Source of the DNA: Fimbriimonadaceae bacterium
GTDB lineage: Bacteria; Armatimonadota; Fimbriimonadia; Fimbriimonadales; Fimbriimonadaceae
Reading direction: 5' to 3'
NCBI GenBank assembly: GCA_020851885.1
Contig: JADZBW010000202.1
Span: 1 to 5,843, forward strand
DNA length: 5,843 nucleotides
A program made the position numbers and the translations under genes. Position 1 is the first letter of the stretch. Every line of letters begins with the position of its first letter. This document shows, one piece after another, positions 1 through 4,409 of this stretch. The notes under the pieces were generated by a model. It was not told the DNA's origin, did no database searches, and saw only the letters and a list, made by a program, of their open reading frames with translations.

Positions 1-183
1 AGGGGGCTGGCCAGAAAATTCGTCTCGGCGTGGGTATGTCTCATGGTCGCGATGGTTGGAATCCCGTTCGTGGCGGGTAGCCTCACGCCAGGTGCATCCA
101 TTCCCATCATATTGGGTTTGATGGCGCTAGCAGTCCTGACTGTGTTCTTCACCTTCCGGTCTGATTCGCCCCGCAAAGCATGA
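1..183 (+). CDS. C-terminal end of an unidentified integral membrane protein (5' truncated by window edge)
   Basis: Frame 1 is open from the first base and ends at TGA 181-183, giving the last 60 residues of a protein whose start lies outside the window. Two hydrophobic stretches are visible, at about residues 6-28 (beginning KFVSAWVCLMVAMVGIPFVA) and 34-55 (IPIILGLMALAVLTVFF), followed by a short polar tail (RSDSPRKA). It looks like the last two transmembrane helices and cytoplasmic tail of a polytopic membrane protein. Its stop overlaps the ATG of the LptF/G gene as ATGA, so the two are almost certainly co-transcribed and probably translationally coupled. I do not recognise the family. The GIPF stretch faintly recalls LptF/G proteins, but the conserved C-terminal PxLAAWLPN-type motif of that family is absent, so I do not call it a second LptF/G. 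It could equally be the end of a transporter or flippase. Confidence 0.75.
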   Translation, partial: RGLARKFVSAWVCLMVAMVGIPFVAGSLTPGASIPIILGLMALAVLTVFFTFRSDSPRKA

Positions 184-1253
184 AGAAGATCGACCTGTAT
201 GTGCTGAAGGAGCTGAGTGTGCCGTTTCTTATTGGCACGATCTCGGTATTGCTGATGTTCCAGGCCAATCAGTTCATTTATCTCTTTCGAAACGTCAGCC
301 TGCAGAACGTCCCATTCCGAGCTTTCGACCAATTGGTTCTCTATAAGACGCCCTATTGGACGAACATGACCCTCCCGGTGGGTATGTCGTTGGCGGCGTC
401 ACTGGCCGTATCGAGATTGACCCGGGAAAGCGAGCTGACGGCGATGCGTGCCGTCGGCGCCCGAATTCTGCGCGTGATCATGCCGATCGCCGCATTCGGA
501 ATCTTGGTCGCCGTCTTTAACTTCGTACTCGTCGAAAAGATCATGCCGGGCGCCGAACGGAAGTTCAATAAACTCTCAAACGAAGTGGGCGTCCTCGGTG
601 GGATCCCGACCTTCAACCAAAACGTAGGCATCAAGCTGAAGAATTGGTGGGTCAACTTCGGGTCGATTCAGCGGGGAAGCCAGGGCAACCTGATTCTCAC
701 CGACATCATTCTCTTCGAACGTCCCCAACCGAACATGACGGTCATCACGACCGCCAAACGGGGCGTGTACGGATCGGGAAACTGGGTGATGCAAGATACG
801 TTCGTCAGGATTCTGCAAAACGAGGATCTCGTGAGTCTGAAACCGGGTCAAGACATCACGATCAACGAACCGATCGAAGTAGATTCGCTTTTCGGGCCAC
901 CGGTAACGGAAGAGAAGACGCTCACCGAGCTAGCTCAGACCATTTCGCGCAATAGAAAGGCGGGACTTGACACGAGGGTCGACGAAGTCCAATTCCATAA
1001 TCGTTTCGCCGTGCCTTTCTCATGCCTGGTTTTCGCAATCGTTGGTCCGGTGTTTGCCGTATGGTTTTCTCGCAGCGGCGCCTTTGTCGGCGTGCTGCTC
1101 AGCATGGTCCTCGTGTTGGTTTACTACAACGCCTGGGTCATCTCGACGGAGATATTAGGGAAGAACGGTTGGACGGCGCCCTGGTTGGCGGCATGGCTTC
1201 CAAACTTCATCTTCATCATCTTAGGGCTCTTTGCAATTCGGAGGCTCGAATGA
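180..1253 (+). CDS. lptF/lptG: LptF/LptG-family LPS export permease (YjgP/YjgQ)
   Basis: This 357-residue protein is a transmembrane subunit of the LptB2FG ABC exporter, which extracts LPS from the outer leaflet of the inner membrane and passes it to the periplasmic jellyroll bridge. The start MKKIDLYVLKELSVPFLIG is the family's typical opening. Helices lie at about residues 14-35, 61-79 and 97-118. Between helices 2 and 3 is the cytoplasmic stretch SRLTRESELTAMRAVGAR (78-95), the coupling-helix region that contacts the ATPase. Residues 120-272 form the periplasmic jellyroll-like domain. Three further helices follow at about 276-296, 302-322 and 334-353, with the family signatures HNRFAVPFSCLVFAIVGP (from 273) and PWLAAWLPNFIF (334-345). 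Length and six-helix layout match the family. No Shine-Dalgarno sequence precedes the ATG, which overlaps the upstream stop as ATGA, so translational coupling is likely. LptF and LptG cannot be told apart from sequence alone. Only one copy is seen, so the partner is elsewhere or the protein works as a homodimer. Confidence 0.95.
   Translation: MKKIDLYVLKELSVPFLIGTISVLLMFQANQFIYLFRNVSLQNVPFRAFDQLVLYKTPYWTNMTLPVGMSLAASLAVSRLTRESELTAMRAVGARILRVIMPIAAFGILVAVFNFVLVEKIMPGAERKFNKLSNEVGVLGGIPTFNQNVGIKLKNWWVNFGSIQRGSQGNLILTDIILFERPQPNMTVITTAKRGVYGSGNWVMQDTFVRILQNEDLVSLKPGQDITINEPIEVDSLFGPPVTEEKTLTELAQTISRNRKAGLDTRVDEVQFHNRFAVPFSCLVFAIVGPVFAVWFSRSGAFVGVLLSMVLVLVYYNAWVISTEILGKNGWTAPWLAAWLPNFIFIILGLFAIRRLE
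1240..1244 (+). promoter_or_regulatory. Shine-Dalgarno site that fixes the lptD start
   Basis: GGAGG lies 5 nt before the ATG at 1250, inside the Arg-Arg codons near the end of the LptF/G gene. It selects 1250 over the in-frame ATG at 1022, which would add 76 residues read out of frame through the LptF/G gene. The signal-peptide-like sequence beginning at 1250 agrees. It is the only convincing Shine-Dalgarno site in front of a gene in this window. Confidence 0.8.
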
Positions 1254-3565
1254 GGGCCCTCGGGGCCATTGGGCTTCTTGCCCTCGCAGGTTCTTGCTTT
1301 GGGCAAGACGCTTCAGGCGCGATCAAGACCGTTCTTGGAACGTTGAAAGATAAGGAATTGTTGCCCAAAGTTCCACAAATCCCCGCGACTCAGCCCCAGG
1401 TAAATGATCCCACCGTTCGGGCCGGACAGTTGCCGGCATTCAATCCCGATCCCAATCGGCAGGAATTGAAGATCGAAAAGGGCGATTTCACCCGAAAAGG
1501 GGCAGACCTGACGGTCTCGAATGGCGCACATATCTTCTATCGCGGATACGAGATCTTTGCGGACAAAGTAGTCGGGAATCTGGATAACCAGGTTTTCAAA
1601 GCAACCGGCAATGTAAAAGTCTTTGGAGCGGATGCCTTCGTCAGGGGTGATGAAGTCACCGTCAACATGCGGAACAAGACGTTTCTCGCCAAGGACGCGT
1701 ATGTCGATGTTCGCCCATCGCTTTTGGGCGGGAATGTGCAGCGAGACTTGTACTTTAAGGGCGGTTTGGCCTATGGATCCAAGCAAGAGATCTTTGGCGA
1801 GAAGTGCGACGTAACTTCCTGTGATCGAGAATCTCCGCACTATCACTTGATGTCCGCGACGACGACGATCCGGCCCGGCAAGCGAGCGATTTTCCGAAAA
1901 GTGTCGGTGGTGCTTTTCAATCGAACCCTGTTCAAACTGCCTTACTTGTCGATCCCTCTCGATGAAAGAACCTACAAGTACATGCCGGAAGTGGGGCAGA
2001 CGTTCGACGAAGGATATTACGTCAAGTTCAAGTTCGGCATTCCATTGAAAGATGACTTCAACTTCCTGGACACCCACGTCGACTACTACTCCAAGAAAGG
2101 CCCCGCTCTGGGACTCGATTACAACTACACGACTCGGAAGATGCGGGGAATCCTGAGTGCCTATAGTGTGATCGGGGACAGCAAGACCTTCACCGTCACG
2201 AACCGGCATCGACAAGAACTGGGCTTTGGCGTCTTGACCCTGGACAATAACTACCAGGAGAACAACTACCTCGCGGCTCCTAAAGCGAAGATCCTCAATA
2301 CGCGCATCGGCCTGTTCATCCCCCAGGGAAGCGGCACGTCCACGAGGTTCGATCTCCTCCGAAACGACAACGATTCCGGCCTTAGCCATTCAGAATCGCA
2401 GTCCTTCAAGGTGAACGATAACCGGCGGTGGTCCCAGACCTTTCGTACAAATCTCGATGTCGGATACTCGAAGAGTTCCAATCAAAGCGGCTCGTTTTCA
2501 ACCGAGCGCGAGCAACTTGACGTCAAGTTCCGGGCCAACCAGGATCTCAAGCGGGCAACCGCCCAATTCGATTATCAGCGCGCAATTCCCATCGGAGACA
2601 CGTCGAATTTCTTCTCGGGCTCGGATCGTACGCCGGTTCTCACTCTCTTGACCGACTCGCGTCGGCTGCTCGGGCAGAAGAACAACTTTCCTTTGCCCTT
2701 CAATGCGGAAGTCAGCCTTGGCGAGTTCGCGAATTCGTTGGATAAGAATAGAGTTAGCCGTGCCAACTTAGACTTTAACTTCAACAGGCCCGATCACAGC
2801 GGGGGACGGTTCCATTTCGACGTCAACGGTCGATTCAAGCAAGGCATCTATAGCGACGACACGGCGCAATACAACTTGGGGCTTGGGCTTCAGGCGACTT
2901 ACGACCTGGGCCGAGATACCAGTATGAACGTCCGTTACAGCTATCTAAGGCCCTATGGTTACTCACCTTTGCAGATCGATCGATTAGGCCGAACCAACCT
3001 CTTGACCGGAGACTTGACGGTGCGTCCTATGAGGACGATGATGCTGGGTGTACAGACCGGCTACGACATCCTGCAACTGCAGAAGGATCCGTTGGGCGGA
3101 TCGCAAGTCGCGTGGCAATCGGTTGGTGCGCGGATGGAATACCGCCCGGTCGATTACATCTCCCTTCGGGCTCTAAGCACCTACGATACATACCTCGGCT
3201 CCTGGAGCAACCTCCGGCTGGATCTGGCTTACAAACCGGGCGCGACTTTCGTCGGGCTTGGCGCAAAGTACGATGGAGTCCGCAAGACGTGGAGTTCGAT
3301 GTCGGGCTTTGTCGATGGATTCAAGTGGGGTCGGCTGCGAACCAGCCTGCTCTTCAGTTATAACGGCTACTTGAAGCGGTTTGAGTCCCGGCATGCCCAG
3401 TTCACCTACGATCTTCACTGTGCGGAAGCGGTGCTGACGGTGATCGACAATCCCGTCGGCTTCCGGTCCGGAACCAGCATCAACTTCTATCTCCGGATCA
3501 AGGCGTTTCCGTTCAACACGGGGTTCGGCACCGGCACCAGCGGCCAGCCGGTCGGAATCAACTAA
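1250..3565 (+). CDS. lptD: LptD/OstA-type outer-membrane LPS assembly protein
   Basis: This 771-residue protein is the likely outer-membrane LPS translocon, placing LPS delivered across the periplasm into the outer leaflet. It begins with a signal peptide (MRALGAIGLLALAGSCFG, probable cleavage near residues 18-20). A Pro-rich linker covers about residues 37-70, then an OstA/LptA-like jellyroll about 78-155 (FTRKGADLTVSNGAHIFYRG; later VFKATGNVKVFGADAFVRGDE). The LptD family signature follows at about 186-240: CDVTSCDRESPHYHL, then LFKLPYLSIPLDERTYKYMP. From about residue 245 to the end, alternating polar and aromatic strands fit a large beta-barrel. Cysteines in the mature part are C186, C191 and C724. 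The last (YDLHCAEAVL) sits where LptD proteins carry a C-terminal cysteine. The length is close to E. coli LptD (784). The start at 1250 is supported by GGAGG, by the signal peptide and by the ATGA overlap with the LptF/G gene. The sequence is divergent in the barrel, but N-terminal motifs plus the neighbour make the call firm. No LptE partner is visible. Confidence 0.92.
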   Translation: MRALGAIGLLALAGSCFGQDASGAIKTVLGTLKDKELLPKVPQIPATQPQVNDPTVRAGQLPAFNPDPNRQELKIEKGDFTRKGADLTVSNGAHIFYRGYEIFADKVVGNLDNQVFKATGNVKVFGADAFVRGDEVTVNMRNKTFLAKDAYVDVRPSLLGGNVQRDLYFKGGLAYGSKQEIFGEKCDVTSCDRESPHYHLMSATTTIRPGKRAIFRKVSVVLFNRTLFKLPYLSIPLDERTYKYMPEVGQTFDEGYYVKFKFGIPLKDDFNFLDTHVDYYSKKGPALGLDYNYTTRKMRGILSAYSVIGDSKTFTVTNRHRQELGFGVLTLDNNYQENNYLAAPKAKILNTRIGLFIPQGSGTSTRFDLLRNDNDSGLSHSESQSFKVNDNRRWSQTFRTNLDVGYSKSSNQSGSFSTEREQLDVKFRANQDLKRATAQFDYQRAIPIGDTSNFFSGSDRTPVLTLLTDSRRLLGQKNNFPLPFNAEVSLGEFANSLDKNRVSRANLDFNFNRPDHSGGRFHFDVNGRFKQGIYSDDTAQYNLGLGLQATYDLGRDTSMNVRYSYLRPYGYSPLQIDRLGRTNLLTGDLTVRPMRTMMLGVQTGYDILQLQKDPLGGSQVAWQSVGARMEYRPVDYISLRALSTYDTYLGSWSNLRLDLAYKPGATFVGLGAKYDGVRKTWSSMSGFVDGFKWGRLRTSLLFSYNGYLKRFESRHAQFTYDLHCAEAVLTVIDNPVGFRSGTSINFYLRIKAFPFNTGFGTGTSGQPVGIN

Positions 3566-4347
3566 CTGCTGGCGCTCGTATAATGCCGAAGCGCAAAGCG
3601 CCAGAAGATCCTGGATAGGGTTAGAAAGATCGTTGCCCAAAGCAACCCGAGCGCGACCATCGAGCCATTGGCCCCTTGCACCAATTGCGTCGCCGGGATG
3701 GTCGCGATGAATGCCATTGGCACCACAAAGGTCAAAACCTGCCGAAGGCTCGGACCATAGATGTCGATCGGGAAACGGGAGACGTCCGTGAGGGTTTCGG
3801 TGAGAACCCAGAGATTGTCGACTCGCACCAGCCAAATACCCGTGGTCATGAGGATGAGCGAGACCGAGTAGTAAATGGCCAGGGAGGCCCCTATCAAGAT
3901 GACATAGGCCGCCCAGTCGGCCAGGTTAGGGGTGAGGTTCGATTGAATGACCCCGATCACCAGCATCGCCATGCCGGCGAACATGGTGCCCGCCTTATCG
4001 AAGTTAAATTTGCGACTGGAAATCCAAAACTGGGTGTCGATTGGCTTGGTGACGATGAAGTCCAGGGTGCCCTGCCGCACGTGTTGGGGGATCTCCATGA
4101 TCGACATGAAGAAAGCCGTGCCAAAAGAGGTCATCAAGAAGATCGTTGCGGCGAGAATGAACGACTGACCTCGGCCCCATCCGGCAACGGAGTTGGTGTT
4201 GCGGTAGACCACGAGAAGAATGAGCACAAAGAAGCTCATCCAAACCATGTTCTGGAGGATCTTGGCGAAGAAGTTGGCGCGAAATTCCAGCTCTCTGGCA
4301 AGGCTGGTCACGAAGAAGGTCTTGTAGATCTTCCAATAGCGCCGCAT
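3562..4347 (-). CDS. ABC-2 type transporter permease, DUF990 family
   Basis: This 261-residue inner-membrane protein has about six hydrophobic segments (residues 27-48, 62-84, 119-136, 145-173, 204-222, 229-248). It matches the ABC-2 half-permease family often labelled DUF990. Recognisable features are an N-terminal REL-EFR-NFFAKI amphipathic stretch (18-30), the RQGTLDFIVTKPID motif (91-104), SRFPIDIYGPSLRQVLTFVVPMAF (from 190), and a C-terminal LRHYTSASS. Such proteins form the membrane channel of an ABC exporter and need a separate ATPase. They are typically encoded next to that ATPase and a second permease of the same type. Here neither is present: one flank is the convergent lptD, the other a divergent glycosyltransferase, so the gene appears monocistronic. 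The substrate cannot be inferred from sequence. The start ATG (4345-4347) has no Shine-Dalgarno site but has TAACTT 7 nt upstream, suggesting a leaderless mRNA. Its TAG stop overlaps the lptD TAA within CTAA. Confidence 0.88.
   Translation of the reverse strand: MRRYWKIYKTFFVTSLARELEFRANFFAKILQNMVWMSFFVLILLVVYRNTNSVAGWGRGQSFILAATIFLMTSFGTAFFMSIMEIPQHVRQGTLDFIVTKPIDTQFWISSRKFNFDKAGTMFAGMAMLVIGVIQSNLTPNLADWAAYVILIGASLAIYYSVSLILMTTGIWLVRVDNLWVLTETLTDVSRFPIDIYGPSLRQVLTFVVPMAFIATIPATQLVQGANGSMVALGLLWATIFLTLSRIFWRFALRHYTSASS
3569..3604. repeat. Perfect 8-bp inverted repeat at the lptD/permease convergent junction
   Basis: CTGGCGCT (3569-3576) and AGCGCCAG (3597-3604) are exact reverse complements separated by 20 nt. 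The left arm begins three bases after the lptD stop codon. The whole element lies inside the last codons of the convergent permease gene. A second AGCGC (3590-3594) gives an alternative, shorter pairing with GCGCT (3572-3576). Neither strand shows a run of T after the stem, so it is not a standard intrinsic terminator. Its position suggests a 3'-end or transcript-stabilising hairpin for lptD mRNA, but chance plus codon constraint is a fair alternative. Confidence 0.45.
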
Positions 4348-4360
4348 GGGTTTTAAGTTA
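4348..4360 (-). promoter_or_regulatory. Candidate leaderless promoter of the ABC-2 permease
   Basis: On the - strand the hexamer TAACTT (4360-4355) matches the TANNNT -10 pattern and is followed by exactly 7 nt (AAAACCC) and then the ATG. Transcription would be expected to start at or within a base or two of the start codon. No TTGACA-like -35 is seen 16-18 nt upstream, and no Shine-Dalgarno site is present. Confidence 0.5.
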
Positions 4361-4370
4361 CCAGGGAGTG

Positions 4371-4384
4371 CGCCGCCATCGGCG
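4371..4384. repeat. Small palindrome midway between the divergent promoters
   Basis: CGCCG, a 4-nt spacer, then CGGCG forms a perfect 5-bp inverted repeat, extendable by two wobble pairs and one further G-C pair on the outside. Its centre is within about 1 bp of the midpoint between the two candidate -10 hexamers, which is where an operator shared by both genes could sit. The arms are short and GC-rich, so chance occurrence is quite possible. Confidence 0.3.
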
Positions 4385-4396
4385 TGCGTTGACTTG

Positions 4397-4409
4397 TATA
4401 CTCATGCCG
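4397..4409 (+). promoter_or_regulatory. Candidate leaderless promoter of the GT-C glycosyltransferase
   Basis: TATACT (4397-4402) is one mismatch from the consensus -10 TATAAT and is followed by exactly 7 nt before the ATG at 4410. A transcript starting there would have little or no 5' leader. A TTGACT (4389-4394) lies only 2 nt upstream of the hexamer, far too close to serve as its -35. The spacing mirrors that of the divergent permease gene. Confidence 0.55.

Noticed and set aside
1022..1249. In-frame upstream extension of LptD to the ATG at 1022
   Set aside because: It overlaps the clearly coding C-terminal helices of LptF/G in another frame, its translation is Arg-rich and unlike any signal peptide, and the ATG at 1250 has both GGAGG and a proper signal sequence.
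1283..1297. Lipobox-like LALAGSC in the LptD signal peptide
   Set aside because: The residue at -3 to the cysteine is Ala rather than Leu/Val/Ile, and an LptD barrel is not expected to be a lipoprotein; ordinary signal peptidase I cleavage is more likely.
1313..2389. Long open frame (358 codons) on the - strand opposite lptD
   Set aside because: It lies entirely antisense to a well-recognised gene, has no family motifs, and is the usual shadow of codon bias in GC-rich DNA.
3532..3552. CCGGC/GCCGG inverted repeat near the end of lptD as a terminator
   Set aside because: The stem is 5 bp, lies within coding sequence and has no T-run on either strand.
3173..3835. 220-codon - strand frame spanning the lptD/permease junction
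   Set aside because: It overlaps the ends of two recognised genes in wrong frames and has no motifs.
3676..4356. 226-codon open frame on the + strand opposite the ABC-2 permease
   Set aside because: Its translation is rich in His, Asp, Glu and Arg with no recognisable domain, while the opposite strand encodes a clear DUF990 permease.
4389..4394. TTGACT as a -35 element for the glycosyltransferase
   Set aside because: It is only 2 nt from the TATACT hexamer, and no -10 lies 16-18 nt downstream of it.
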